A stretch of 64,000 nucleotides of DNA from DASRAP01 sp964503275. GTDB taxonomy: Bacteria > Gemmatimonadota > Gemmatimonadetes > Gemmatimonadales > Gemmatimonadaceae. Shown here in pieces: positions 8,913 to 17,377 of this stretch; positions within the stretch are counted from its first letter, which is position 1; the number at the start of each line of letters is the position of its first letter. The notes beneath the pieces are model-generated. The model was not told where the DNA came from. It ran no database searches and saw only the letters and a program-made list of their open reading frames with translations. Location: contig CAZCZO010000007.1 in NCBI GenBank assembly GCA_964503275.1, positions 75,256-139,255 on the forward strand, given 5' to 3'. Made by a program: the position numbers and the translations under genes.

Positions 8913-10199
8913 GTGCCTGCATTCGTTCATCCCTTTCTCGCGGCGGCTGCTGACGGCGCACCCGGCGGCTTCGCCCAATTGCTGGCCGTCCTCGTCGCGG
9001 TCCTGCTGCTCACCAAGTTCCTCGGTGAGGTCGCGCAGCGACTTGGGCAGCCGTCGGTGCTCGGCGAGCTGCTCGCGGGAATCATCCTTGGGGGCTCGCT
9101 GCTCACGGTGCTCGACGCCAGCGATCCCGTCATCCATGCCTTCGCGGAGCTGGGTGTCCTGATCCTGCTGTTCCAGATCGGGCTGCATACCGAGCTCAAG
9201 TCGTTGCTCGCCGTGGGCTCCACCGCGGGTACGGTGGGTGCCGTCGGCGTCGTGCTGCCCTTCGGCCTCGGCTATGCCGTGTGCCTCGCGCTCGGCCTCG
9301 ACACGCTGCCCGCGCTGGTCTGTTCAGCGGCGCTCACCGCCACGTCCATCGGCATCTCGGCACGAGTGCTGGCCGACCTCGGCGTCCTCGATTCTACTGA
9401 GGGGCGCATCGTCATCGGGGCCGCGGTGCTCGACGACGTGGTCGGGCTCATCATCCTCTCGGTGGTCTCGGTCGTCGCGGCGGGTGGCGCACTGACCTTG
9501 GTCGGCGTGAGCAAGACCGTGGCGGTGGCGATCGGTTTCGTCGTGATCGCCATGGTCGCCGGCAGCGTGCTGATCCCGCCCGTGTTCCGCCGCATCGCCG
9601 GGCTGCGCGTGTCGGGTGCGCTGGGCGTGGTCGCGCTGGCCTTCGCGCTGGCCATGGCCTGGCTCGCTGATGTTGCCGGGTCGGCACCGATCATCGGCGC
9701 ATTCGCCGCAGGGCTCATCCTCAACGGGACGCCGCAGGGGCACCGCATCGAGCAGTCTGCCAAGGGGCTGGGCTACTTCTTCGTCCCCATCTTCTTCGCG
9801 GCGGTCGGCGCGTCGGTCAACGTGCGTACGTTCGCCGATACTCACGTGCTCATGCTCGGTGGCGCGCTCATCGTGGTGGGGGTGATCGGCAAGTTCGTGT
9901 CCGCCTATGCGCCGTTCTGGTTCCGGGGCAACAAGGCCTTGATCGGTGTGGCGATGGTGCCGCGCGGTGAGGTCGGTCTGATCTTCGCCCAGATGGGCAT
10001 CGCAAAAGGGGTGCTCGATGAGTCGCTGTTCAGCGCGCTGGCGCTGATGGTCATGATCACCACGCTGATGGCACCGCCGCTGCTGGGGCTGCTGGCCAAG
10101 AACACGCGCCCGCCGCGCCGCGATACGGTCCGCGATCGGGGCATCGAGAGTTTGGTGTCGGGGACGGAGCTGCTAGATTTGGAAGAGAAGACCCGGTAG
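8913..10199 (+). CDS. CPA2-family cation:proton antiporter
   Basis: An integral inner-membrane monovalent cation/proton antiporter of the Kef/CPA2 type. The sequence has about 12 hydrophobic segments, the family opening GEVAQRLGQPSVLGELLAGIILGG, and a central SATSIGIS-type TATSIGISARVLADL segment followed by GAAVLDDVVGLIIL, where the paired Asp residues sit in the ion-binding helix. The protein ends shortly after the last helix, so there is no C-terminal TrkA-N nucleotide-binding domain as in KefB/KefC. The GTG at 8913 was chosen because the usual N-terminus begins there; a GTG at 8859 would add 18 atypical residues. The stop TAG (10197-10199) lies within the tRNA-Lys gene. The transported ion is not determined. 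Confidence 0.88.
   Translation: MPAFVHPFLAAAADGAPGGFAQLLAVLVAVLLLTKFLGEVAQRLGQPSVLGELLAGIILGGSLLTVLDASDPVIHAFAELGVLILLFQIGLHTELKSLLAVGSTAGTVGAVGVVLPFGLGYAVCLALGLDTLPALVCSAALTATSIGISARVLADLGVLDSTEGRIVIGAAVLDDVVGLIILSVVSVVAAGGALTLVGVSKTVAVAIGFVVIAMVAGSVLIPPVFRRIAGLRVSGALGVVALAFALAMAWLADVAGSAPIIGAFAAGLILNGTPQGHRIEQSAKGLGYFFVPIFFAAVGASVNVRTFADTHVLMLGGALIVVGVIGKFVSAYAPFWFRGNKALIGVAMVPRGEVGLIFAQMGIAKGVLDESLFSALALMVMITTLMAPPLLGLLAKNTRPPRRDTVRDRGIESLVSGTELLDLEEKTR
10152..10179 (+). promoter_or_regulatory. tRNA-Lys promoter inside antiporter coding sequence
   Basis: TTGGTG (10152-10157), a 16-bp spacer, and TAGATT (10174-10179) place a transcription start near 10186, four bases before the tRNA. The whole element lies within the last codons of the antiporter. 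Confidence 0.55.
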
Positions 10200-10262
10200 C
10201 TCAGTCGGTAGAGCAGTGGCCTTTTAAGCCATAGGTCGTGGGTTCGAGTCCCACCCGGGTCA
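10190..10262 (+). tRNA. tRNA-Lys (anticodon TTT)
   Basis: A full cloverleaf can be drawn. The acceptor stem is GACCCGG/CCGGGTC with discriminator A, the D-stem GCTC/GAGC, the anticodon stem GTGGC/GCCAT-type with loop CTTTTAA giving anticodon TTT, and the T-stem GTGGG/CCCAC with loop TTCGAGT. No CCA is encoded. The first ten bases overlap the 3' end of the antiporter gene. Confidence 0.95.
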
Positions 10263-10269
10263 TTCCGCG

Positions 10270-10302
10270 GGGCGCGGCGTCGTGGGCATCGAACGCGCGC
10301 CC
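10270..10302. terminator. Possible bidirectional hairpin between tRNA-Lys and GT4 gene
   Basis: GGGCGCG (10270-10276) pairs with CGCGCCC (10296-10302) across a 19-nt loop, between converging transcription units. No T-tract is present. Confidence 0.35.
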
Positions 10303-10311
10303 AGCAGCCGG

Positions 10312-11460
10312 CTATCTCGCGATGACCTCACGATAGCTGGCCAGCAGGCGGTCGTACTCCATCTCCCAGGTGAGGCGTTCGGCGTGCCGCCGAGCGCCAT
10401 CGGCCAGCTGTCGTCGCAGTGCGGGCGCCGTGGCCACGCGCACCATGGCGGCCGCCAGTGCCGCAGCATCGTTCGCCGGGTAGGCCAGCCCGTTCTCGTC
10501 ATGACGCAGATGGTCGCGCACGCCACCTTCGGCGGCCGCGAGGACCGGGACGCCCGACGCCATCGACTCGAGCACCACCAGCCCCAGCGTCTCAGTGGTG
10601 CTGGCGAACACGAAGGCATCCGCCGTCGCATAGAGGCGCGGCAGCTCAGTGTCACGCTGCAGATAGCCGAGGAAATGCACGTCGGTGCCGGCGCGCGCCT
10701 GCAGCGCGCTGCGCTCGGGCCCTGCGCCCGCGATCACCAACCGTGTGGAATCAGGTGGCAGCTGCTCGCGCGCCATCGCGTAGGCATCGAGGATCACCTG
10801 CACGCCCTTCTCGGCGGCCAGACGGCCGACGTGCAGGAACAGGAAGCGATCGTCCGCCCCGACGGCGGAACGCAGCTCGGCGTCGCGCTTCGCGGGATGG
10901 AAGGTCGTGGTGTCGACGCCACGCCCCCAGACCTCGACGTCGCGGATGCCGCGCGCGAGCAGCTCCTCCCGCGCGGGACTGCCTGGGGTGTAGGTGCGTT
11001 GCGCGCGCTGGTGGAAGCGCGTGAGGTACGCGGTCACCGTGCCGCGCATCCACGGCACACCGTACGCCTCCGTGTACTTGCCGAAGTCCGTGTGATAGCT
11101 CGTGACCACCGGGATGCCGCTGCGCATCGCTGCGCGCTGCCCCAGGCGACCGATCACAAATTCGGTGGCGCAGTGCACGAGGTCGGGCCGCAGCGCGCGG
11201 ACCGTGCGACTGATCGTGCGCGCGTCGGGGCTCGCGACACGGATATCCGCGTAGCCCGGCATCGGCGCTGAGGGGATCTGCGTGAGCGAGGCCGCGCCCG
11301 CGTCGCCGAAGATGCTGGCGTGCATCGCCTCGGGGTACTTGGGTGCGATCACATGCACGGTGCAGCCACGGGCTGCGAGCCCGGCCACGGACAAGGCCGT
11401 GACGACCGAGACCCCGTTCACCTGCGGGGGATAGGTATCGGTGCAGTACAGGATGTTCAT
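10312..11460 (-). CDS. GT4 glycosyltransferase
   Basis: A cytoplasmic or membrane-associated GT-B fold, retaining glycosyltransferase of about 382 residues. The N-terminal domain opens with ILYCTDTYPPQVNGV and carries a VTSYHTDF segment. The C-terminal domain has the VGRLAAEKG donor-site motif and the family E-x7-E motif as ETLGLVVLE. The opening resembles the MgtA/diglucosyl-diacylglycerol-synthase-like group, so a glycolipid acceptor is plausible but not shown. The ATG at 11460 was chosen because the family N-terminus starts there; further-upstream starts add 28 unrelated residues. A CAGTTT element at 11468-11473, 7 nt before the ATG, fits a leaderless transcript. A second, plus-strand paralogue lies at 13071. 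Confidence 0.88.
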   Translation of the reverse strand: MNILYCTDTYPPQVNGVSVVTALSVAGLAARGCTVHVIAPKYPEAMHASIFGDAGAASLTQIPSAPMPGYADIRVASPDARTISRTVRALRPDLVHCATEFVIGRLGQRAAMRSGIPVVTSYHTDFGKYTEAYGVPWMRGTVTAYLTRFHQRAQRTYTPGSPAREELLARGIRDVEVWGRGVDTTTFHPAKRDAELRSAVGADDRFLFLHVGRLAAEKGVQVILDAYAMAREQLPPDSTRLVIAGAGPERSALQARAGTDVHFLGYLQRDTELPRLYATADAFVFASTTETLGLVVLESMASGVPVLAAAEGGVRDHLRHDENGLAYPANDAAALAAAMVRVATAPALRRQLADGARRHAERLTWEMEYDRLLASYREVIAR

Positions 11461-11564
11461 CGTGGTGAAACTGTCGTGCGATGCGTACCGGACCGTGACG
11501 GTCATGTCACAGCATTGCAATGATCGTGGGCGACGCTTCGGCACATCCTCTGGAGTGTCACGGT
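11461..11564. promoter_or_regulatory. Divergent intergenic region with palindromes
   Basis: Between divergent genes lie the perfect 10-bp palindrome CATTGCAATG (11513-11522), the interrupted palindrome ACCGT-G-ACGGT, and GTGAC/GTCAC arms just beside it. Either could be an operator shared by both genes; no regulator is assigned. The likely minus-strand -10 is CAGTTT at 11468-11473. Confidence 0.35.
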
Positions 11565-12413
11565 ATGGCGATGTCCTCGGTGATGGTCGAACGGGTGGTC
11601 GTCGTGGTCCTGGACGGGCTGCGTCCCGATGCGATTGACCGGTTCGGGCTGCGACACCTGCAGGCCCTCATGCGCTTGGGCGCCGCGACGCGGTCCGGCC
11701 GAACGGTCGCGCCGAGCGTGACGGCCTGTGCCATGACGTCCCTGTTCACCGGTGCGCAGCCGGAACGTCACGGGATGCGATCGGACCGCTTCCGGATCCC
11801 GCGTCCCAGCGGTCGCATCGATCCCATCCCCCAGGTGCTCGCGAGGCACGGGATTGCGAGTGCCGCCCATATGGCGTCGTTGCCCTGGCTGTTCCGCGGG
11901 CTGGGCCGCAGGATCGTGCAGTTGCTCGGGGTGGCCGAGGCGGGCTTCCACGGGCGGGGCTGCACCGACATCCTGCGCGGCGCGCTGCCCGGACTGCGTG
12001 CGCGACGGCACGGATTCACCCTCCTGCATTGGCCCGATGCGGATCGCGCTGGCCATCGCCACGGCTGGATGTCGGCCGACTATGCGGCGGCGGCGCGGCG
12101 CATGGATCAGTCACTGGGCGAACTGGTGGCACAGCTCGATCCCCTGCGGGACCCGACAACGTTGCTGATCGCGCTCGCCGACCACGGCGGCGGCGGGGTG
12201 GATCCGCGGCACCACGACTCGGCGCACCCGCTGGACCGGACGATCCCGATCGTGTTCGCTGGGGCGAGTGTGGCGCCTGGTCCGCTGGCGTGGCCGGTGT
12301 CGCTGCTGGATGTGCCGGCAACCGTGCTCTGGGCGCTGGGTGTGCAGCGGCCGGAGAGCTATGCCGGGCGGCCGGTCCCCGTGCTGCGGGGCGCGCGCGA
12401 GGCGGCGGCGTAG
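11565..12413 (+). CDS. Alkaline-phosphatase-superfamily phosphodiesterase/pyrophosphatase
   Basis: A 282-residue member of the metal-dependent alkaline phosphatase fold, nearest in look to type I phosphodiesterase/nucleotide pyrophosphatases. Visible metal-site features are VLDGLRPD near the N-terminus (first Asp), TACAMTSLFTG with the nucleophile Thr/Ser position, a DADRAGHRHGW segment and DHGGGG in the second half. It has no obvious signal peptide. The ATG at 11565 has GGAG at 11552-11555, a good spacing; the ATG at 11520 lies too far upstream of the fold. It sits among GT4 and PAP2 genes, so a substrate in lipid or sugar-phosphate metabolism is likely. Specificity is unknown. Confidence 0.8.
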   Translation: MAMSSVMVERVVVVVLDGLRPDAIDRFGLRHLQALMRLGAATRSGRTVAPSVTACAMTSLFTGAQPERHGMRSDRFRIPRPSGRIDPIPQVLARHGIASAAHMASLPWLFRGLGRRIVQLLGVAEAGFHGRGCTDILRGALPGLRARRHGFTLLHWPDADRAGHRHGWMSADYAAAARRMDQSLGELVAQLDPLRDPTTLLIALADHGGGGVDPRHHDSAHPLDRTIPIVFAGASVAPGPLAWPVSLLDVPATVLWALGVQRPESYAGRPVPVLRGAREAAA

Positions 12414-12484
12414 TGCCCGCCGGACCCCTCCGTCGCGGACGCCAGTGCCGACCGCCGGGCCGGAGGCAGTGACCGGCCGCGGCG

Positions 12485-12506
12485 GCCGTTACACACCTGT
12501 AACGGC
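12485..12506. promoter_or_regulatory. 9-bp inverted repeat upstream of PAP2 gene
   Basis: GCCGTTACA (12485-12493) and TGTAACGGC (12498-12506) form a perfect inverted repeat around CACC. It lies 41 bp before the PAP2 start and after the phosphodiesterase stop. Its symmetry suits a dimeric repressor operator; as RNA it is also a hairpin, but without a T-tract. Confidence 0.45.
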
Positions 12507-12547
12507 GGCGACAGCCAACCGTCACCAAGGGGGGCGAAGTTCCGCGC

Positions 12548-13069
12548 ATGACGATCCCCACGCTGCTCGCCCGACTCGACGCCCGCGACCGTGAGCTCTT
12601 CGCCCGATCGGTCGCCTCCGACGCCCCGAGACTGGTCCGCGCCTTCTGGCTCGGTGTCACCCACGTGGGCGGTGCCACGGCGACCATCAGCATCGTCCTC
12701 GCCACTCTGCTCCTGAGCACCGGACCGGCGCACGAGGCTGCGGTCGATGCCGCCTGGGTGCTGGTGACGACCCACCTGGTCGCGCAGGCGATCAAACGCA
12801 CCGCGACGCGGCCGCGTCCGACGGGGATGTCGTTCGAGGCGCTGATCGCGGCGCCGGACCGCTTCTCGTTCCCGTCGGGGCACAGCATCGCCGCGAGTGC
12901 GCTGGCCTTCAGTTTCGCCTGGCACTTGCCGGTACTCGCCCCGGTGCTGCTGTTGCTCGCGACCTTGGTCGGGGTCTCGCGGGTCCGCCTGGGGGTGCAC
13001 TATCCCGGCGACGTGTTGGCCGGGCAGTTCATCGCGTTCGTCGGCACGCTGATCGTGGTGCTCTGGTAG
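12548..13069 (+). CDS. PAP2-family membrane phosphatase
   Basis: A 173-residue integral membrane acid phosphatase. The three-part PAP2 catalytic signature is complete: KRTATRPRP near residue 82, PSGH near 109 and SRVRLGVHYPGD near 144. These supply the phosphate-binding Arg/Lys residues and the two catalytic His residues. Several hydrophobic helices surround them. Substrates in the family include phosphatidate, undecaprenyl pyrophosphate and phosphatidylglycerophosphate; here the flanking glycosyltransferases suggest lipid-linked phosphate removal. A GGGGGG-containing purine-rich stretch about 10 nt before the ATG serves as ribosome-binding site. Its stop is one base from the next gene's ATG, implying co-translation. 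Confidence 0.92.
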   Translation: MTIPTLLARLDARDRELFARSVASDAPRLVRAFWLGVTHVGGATATISIVLATLLLSTGPAHEAAVDAAWVLVTTHLVAQAIKRTATRPRPTGMSFEALIAAPDRFSFPSGHSIAASALAFSFAWHLPVLAPVLLLLATLVGVSRVRLGVHYPGDVLAGQFIAFVGTLIVVLW

Positions 13070-13070
13070 C

Positions 13071-14255
13071 ATGACCATGCCCGCAGTGTCGGGCCGCCAC
13101 GATTCAGCGGCGGGGATCCGGCTCGCGATCTGCACGGACACCTACCTTCCGCAGGTGAACGGGGTGGCGCGGACGATCGACCGGCTGGTGCACGCGGTGG
13201 AGTCGCGCGGCGGCGTGGTGCAGGTCGTGACGGTCGCGGACCCCGACGCGGAGGCGAGCGCGATGGTGGACCGCATCGCGGCGGTGCCCTTCTGGGCGTA
13301 CCCGCAACTGCGCGTGGCTGCGCCGGCCGTGCTGGCCGCGCGCCGTGCGCTGGAGCGCTTCGGACCGACGCTGATCCACGCGGCCACGCCGTTCGGGATC
13401 GGGCTCGGCGCCCGCTCGGCGGCCCGGCAGATGGGGGTGCCGCTGGTGACTTCGTATCACACGCACTTCAGCGCGTATCTGGCGCACTACCGGCTCGACG
13501 CGCTGGACGCGGTGTCGTGGCCCTTCCTGCGCTGGTTCCACAACAGCGGGCTCCGGACCTTCGCCCCGACCGAGACCGTGCGCCAGGAGTTGGTGGAGCA
13601 GGGCTTCGCCAACACGCGGGTCTGGTCGCGTGGGGTCGATGCGGCGCGGTTCGCCCCGCAGCATCGCTCTGCCGCGTGGCGGGCCTCCCTCGGCATTGGC
13701 GACGACGAGCTGGTCGCCCTGTACGTGGGCCGCCTCGCTCCGGAGAAGGGGATCGATGTCGCCGTGGCGGCGATGCACCAGGTCGAGCAGGCGCTGCCCG
13801 GGCGCGTGCGGCTGGTGCTGACCGGAGACGGGCCCGCGGAGGAACGCGTGCGGGCGACCGCACCGGCGGGGAGCATCTTCACCGGTCGGCTGGACGGGGC
13901 TGCGCTGAGCACGATGTACGCCAGCGCTGATCTCTTCGTGTTCCCCTCGGCGACAGAGACCTTCGGGAACGTGGTGCTGGAGGCCCTGGCAAGCGGACTG
14001 GCGGTGATCGCACCCGATGCGGGCCCCACCACCGAGTTCGCCCATGTGGGGACGGCCTCGCTCCACGTGGCCGGCCACGCCGACTCCCTGGCCGCGAGGA
14101 TCCTCGTGCTCGCGACTGACGACACGGCGCGCCAGCGTTTGGCCCGGGCGGGCCGGCAGGAGGCGCTGCGGCACCGATGGGAGGCGATCTTCGACCAGCT
14201 GGTGGCCGAATACCACGAGGTCAACGGGGTGTCGCGGCGGCCCATCGCGGGATAG
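13071..14255 (+). CDS. GT4 glycosyltransferase (second copy)
   Basis: A 394-residue GT-B glycosyltransferase paralogous to the minus-strand one at 10312-11460. Both share the ICTDTY-PQVNGV opening, VTSYHTHF, the VGRLAPEKG donor loop and the E-x7-E motif, here ETFGNVVLE. The first 15 residues before the fold are Ser/Gly-rich; an internal start is possible, but the ATG at 13071 lies one base after the PAP2 stop, which favours coupled translation. It probably acts with PAP2 in making a membrane glycolipid, e.g. glycosylated diacylglycerol. That pathway role is inferred from context. Confidence 0.88.
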   Translation: MTMPAVSGRHDSAAGIRLAICTDTYLPQVNGVARTIDRLVHAVESRGGVVQVVTVADPDAEASAMVDRIAAVPFWAYPQLRVAAPAVLAARRALERFGPTLIHAATPFGIGLGARSAARQMGVPLVTSYHTHFSAYLAHYRLDALDAVSWPFLRWFHNSGLRTFAPTETVRQELVEQGFANTRVWSRGVDAARFAPQHRSAAWRASLGIGDDELVALYVGRLAPEKGIDVAVAAMHQVEQALPGRVRLVLTGDGPAEERVRATAPAGSIFTGRLDGAALSTMYASADLFVFPSATETFGNVVLEALASGLAVIAPDAGPTTEFAHVGTASLHVAGHADSLAARILVLATDDTARQRLARAGRQEALRHRWEAIFDQLVAEYHEVNGVSRRPIAG

Positions 14256-14318
14256 TTTGAGGGGTTAGGCTGACGCCCGCGGGGGTCGGCCCGGTCGCAA
14301 TCCTCGAACGTCTGAGCG

Positions 14319-15791
14319 ATGTCGTCACCGTCCGCTGTCTCCCCGACCCCCCGATCGCTGGCCGCCCTGCTGTTCGCGCTGGGGGCCTGTGCCCCCCTGC
14401 AGGGCCGCCGCGTTGCGGCGCCGCCGCTGTCGGCGCCGATGTCTGCGGTCGAGGACGAGCGGGATGCGGAGCCGATCGATACGGTCGTGGTGACGCCGGT
14501 CGTGGTGTCGAGGGACCGCGTCGAGATGGAGGCTTGGCGCCTCTTCGGCGACGTGCCGGGACCGGAGCAGCCCGATGTGGTCGATGTGGCGCTGGGCGAT
14601 TACACCGGTGACCTCCCCCGGCTGGAGCTCGACGCCTACGCGGAGCATTCGCGGGTGGAGCACTATCTGCGTCTGTTCAGCGGGACCGCCAAGAGCCGGA
14701 CCGAGCAGCGCTTGTCGCGCGGCACGCAATACGACGCGATGATCCGCGCGAAGCTGCGGGCTGGCGGGATCCCCGAGGACTTCCGCTACCTCGCGCTGAT
14801 CGAGAGCGGCTTCGACCCCGATGCGTACTCCTCGGCCGCGGCCGTGGGGATGTGGCAGTTCATGGCCGCGACGGCGCGCGGTGTGGGGCTCCGGGTGGAC
14901 TGGTGGGTGGACGAACGGCGCGATGTCGTGAAGTCCACGGACGCCGCGGTGGTGTTCCTCAATCAGCTGCAGCGGCAGTTCGGCTCACTGTATCTTGCGG
15001 CCGCCGCGTACAATGGTGGGCCGGGCCGTGTGCAGCGTGGGCTGTCGCGCTTCGCCCGGGAGGTGGACCGCGCCGAGCCCGATGATCGATTCTTCACGCT
15101 CGCCACGAAGAACGCGTTGGCGAACGAGACCAAGAACTATGTGCCGCAGTTGATCGCCGCCGCGTTGATCGGCCGCGACCCTGCGGCCTTCGGGGTGCGT
15201 ATCGACACGCTGCCCGAGTTCCGCTTCGACGAGGTGATGGTCCCGGCGTCCACCGCGTTGGCCGCCGTCGCCGTGGCCTGCGCCGTCGACGTGCGTGAGA
15301 TCGTCGCGCTCAACGGACAGTTGCTGCGCGGGATGACGCCGCCGGACCGCGACGAGACACTGGTGCGCGTCCCGCGTGGCTGTGCACCGGGCTTTGCGGA
15401 GCGCTTGGCGCTGATGGATCCGGCGGAGCGTGCGGCGGTGGAGACGCGCGAGGTGACGAAGGGTGAGACGCTCACGGGTGTGGCGAAGTCCCTGAATCTC
15501 ACGACGACCGCGTTGCGGCAGTTCAACCCCAAGCTGGTGGTGAACGCCAACGGGACGTTGCGGACCGGCACGACCTTGAGCGTTCCCACGGCCGCCGTGC
15601 GTGCGGCATGGCGCGCGGTTCCCGACGCGGTGTCGGGCGCGTCGGGGGGTGGTACGACGCATGTGGTGAAGCGCGGCGACACGCTCGGGGCGATCGCGAA
15701 GCGCTATGGCACCACGGTCGCGCGGATCAAGTCGCTGAACGGGATGAAGTCGGACCGGCTCGCGGTCGGCAAGCGCTTGCGCGTGCGCTGA
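14319..15791 (+). CDS. MltD-like lytic transglycosylase lipoprotein with LysM
   Basis: A periplasmic murein lyase of 490 residues that cuts glycan strands to 1,6-anhydro ends. The N-terminal signal ends in FALGAC, a lipobox. The SLT domain spans about 130-260, with the catalytic Glu in ALIESGFDP near residue 161, followed by SAAAVGMWQFM and AAYNGGPGRV. Two LysM peptidoglycan-binding modules follow, at about 373-428 and 446-490. This is the usual MltD architecture. A TAGTTT at 14253-14258 could be its -10 element, giving a leader of roughly 55 nt. It may remodel septal wall alongside FtsEX-EnvC elsewhere in the window. Confidence 0.92.
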   Translation: MSSPSAVSPTPRSLAALLFALGACAPLQGRRVAAPPLSAPMSAVEDERDAEPIDTVVVTPVVVSRDRVEMEAWRLFGDVPGPEQPDVVDVALGDYTGDLPRLELDAYAEHSRVEHYLRLFSGTAKSRTEQRLSRGTQYDAMIRAKLRAGGIPEDFRYLALIESGFDPDAYSSAAAVGMWQFMAATARGVGLRVDWWVDERRDVVKSTDAAVVFLNQLQRQFGSLYLAAAAYNGGPGRVQRGLSRFAREVDRAEPDDRFFTLATKNALANETKNYVPQLIAAALIGRDPAAFGVRIDTLPEFRFDEVMVPASTALAAVAVACAVDVREIVALNGQLLRGMTPPDRDETLVRVPRGCAPGFAERLALMDPAERAAVETREVTKGETLTGVAKSLNLTTTALRQFNPKLVVNANGTLRTGTTLSVPTAAVRAAWRAVPDAVSGASGGGTTHVVKRGDTLGAIAKRYGTTVARIKSLNGMKSDRLAVGKRLRVR

Positions 15792-15797
15792 GCCGCC

Positions 15798-16274
15798 TCA
15801 AGGCGCCTCGTAGTCGCCGTGCTGCCCGCCGCGCTTGCGCAGCAGGCGGATGCCGCGGATCTCCATCCCCTTCTCGGCGGCCTTCGCCATATCGTAGACG
15901 GTGAGCAGCGCGACGGAGACGGCGGTGAGCGCCTCCATCTCGACGCCAGTCGTGGCGACCGTGCGCACATCGGCCACGCAGCGCACACCGGGAATATTGA
16001 TGTCGGGCTGCAGACTCACCTTGACCTGCGTGAGCGGCAGCGGGTGACAGAGCGGGATCAGCTCGGCGGTGCGCTTCGCGGCCATCACGCCGGCGAGCTG
16101 CGCCACGGTGAGCACATCACCTTTGGCCATGGCGTTGGCCTCGATCGCCTTGAGCGTCGCGGGCGACATCACGATCTCGCCGGTGGCGCGGGCCTCGCGT
16201 TCGGTGGCGGGCTTGGCGCTGACGTCGACCATGCGGGCGCGCCCGTCCGCGTCGACGTGTGAGAATTCGGTCAT
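15798..16274 (-). CDS. moaC: Cyclic pyranopterin monophosphate synthase
   Basis: MoaC makes cyclic pyranopterin monophosphate, an early intermediate of molybdenum cofactor synthesis, from the cyclic product of MoaA. The 158-residue protein carries the family blocks MVDVSAKPATEREARATG, LIPLCHPLPLT, GVEMEALTAVSVALLTVYDM and the catalytic-loop Lys in AAEKGM. No other moa gene lies nearby, so the pathway is scattered. Its ATG overlaps the holB stop by 4 nt, so it is the second gene of a holB-moaC operon. Its 3' end is 6 bp from the mltD stop, with no clear terminator between them. Confidence 0.97.
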   Translation of the reverse strand: MTEFSHVDADGRARMVDVSAKPATEREARATGEIVMSPATLKAIEANAMAKGDVLTVAQLAGVMAAKRTAELIPLCHPLPLTQVKVSLQPDINIPGVRCVADVRTVATTGVEMEALTAVSVALLTVYDMAKAAEKGMEIRGIRLLRKRGGQHGDYEAP

Positions 16275-17371
16275 GCGACGAGCGGGGCGAGGTCGTCCAA
16301 CAGGACGGCAGTGGTGAGCGCGGGAGAGATGTTGTTGTAGGCTTCGGCCTTGGCGTGCTCGACGCGCACGATGGCCAACGCGAGTCGTCGCGCGGCGTCG
16401 TCGCGTCCGCTGCGGACGGCGGCTTCGGCTTCGTCGCGCAACAGGGCGCTGAGCGCGTCGAGCCGGTCGCTGAAGTCACCGCGTGCGCCGGCCACGCCTT
16501 GCGTGAACGAGACGGCGTAGCGGTCCACGGCGGCGGCGCGGGCAGCGTCGAGCATGAGTCCAGCCGCGTGGCGCGCGTCGTCGGTGCTCCGGCCGTCGAG
16601 CAGGCGTCCTGGCCGTCCGGCCGCGAGCTGCACGCGCCGATCGAGGCCGGAGGGGACGCCGGCATCGGTGACCGCGGCGGCGAAGGCGGGCTGTTCGAGC
16701 AGGGCAGCGGTCGCCTGCGCCGTGAGCACCGGCACGCGGATCATCACGCAGCGTGAGCGGATCGTCGGCAGCAGGGCGCTGGGCTCGCTGGAGGTGAGCA
16801 GGATGGTGGTCTGCGGATCCGGCTCTTCGAGCAACTTGAGGAAGGCATTGGCCGCCGCATCGTTGCCGGCCTGGACCACCATCAGCTCGACGTCGGGCAC
16901 CAGGATCACGCGCCGCTGGGCCATGGCCGGTCGCAAGGCCGCACGCTCCACGATGGCCCGTGTGGTGGAGACGAAGTAGCCCTCACTGCCCGCCGCAGGC
17001 CGCCACAGCGCCGGCGTCTCCGCATCGGCGCGCTTGCCGCCACTGACGCGCTCGGCGATGCCCTCGGCCATGTCCTCCATCACGTCGAGCGTGTCCGGCT
17101 TCGACTTCTTGAGGCTCTTCCGCGGCACATACCACTGCAGGTCGGGGTGCGCCCCCATCTCCACGTAGCGGCAGTGCTGGCAGCTGCCGCACGCGCCCTG
17201 TGCGCTGGGCGTCTCGCAGAGGAGTCGCTGGGCGAGCCAGAGCGCCAGGCGCTCCTTCCCCGTGCCGGCCTCGCCGTGGAAGAGCAGGGCGGCGGGCAGG
17301 CGGTCACGCCCGACCGCGTCCAGCAGGCGCGCCCGGATGGCGTCGTGACCGATCAGGGGAATGAGAGGCAC
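16271..17371 (-). CDS. holB: DNA polymerase III delta' subunit
   Basis: A clamp-loader subunit of the replicative polymerase, with an AAA+ fold of 366 residues. Features are GHDAIRARL at the N-terminus, a P-loop HGEAGTGKERLA near 31-43, a four-Cys zinc module within CETPSAQGACGSCQHC, and LLEEPDPQTTILLTSSEPSALLPTIRSRC, the sensor/SRC region. The start is GTG at 17371. It has no Shine-Dalgarno sequence; instead TAACAT ends 6 nt upstream, predicting a leaderless mRNA. It is divergent from the LysR gene and is followed by moaC with a 4-nt overlap. Confidence 0.95.
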   Translation of the reverse strand: MPLIPLIGHDAIRARLLDAVGRDRLPAALLFHGEAGTGKERLALWLAQRLLCETPSAQGACGSCQHCRYVEMGAHPDLQWYVPRKSLKKSKPDTLDVMEDMAEGIAERVSGGKRADAETPALWRPAAGSEGYFVSTTRAIVERAALRPAMAQRRVILVPDVELMVVQAGNDAAANAFLKLLEEPDPQTTILLTSSEPSALLPTIRSRCVMIRVPVLTAQATAALLEQPAFAAAVTDAGVPSGLDRRVQLAAGRPGRLLDGRSTDDARHAAGLMLDAARAAAVDRYAVSFTQGVAGARGDFSDRLDALSALLRDEAEAAVRSGRDDAARRLALAIVRVEHAKAEAYNNISPALTTAVLLDDLAPLVA

Positions 17372-17377
17372 GGTTGG

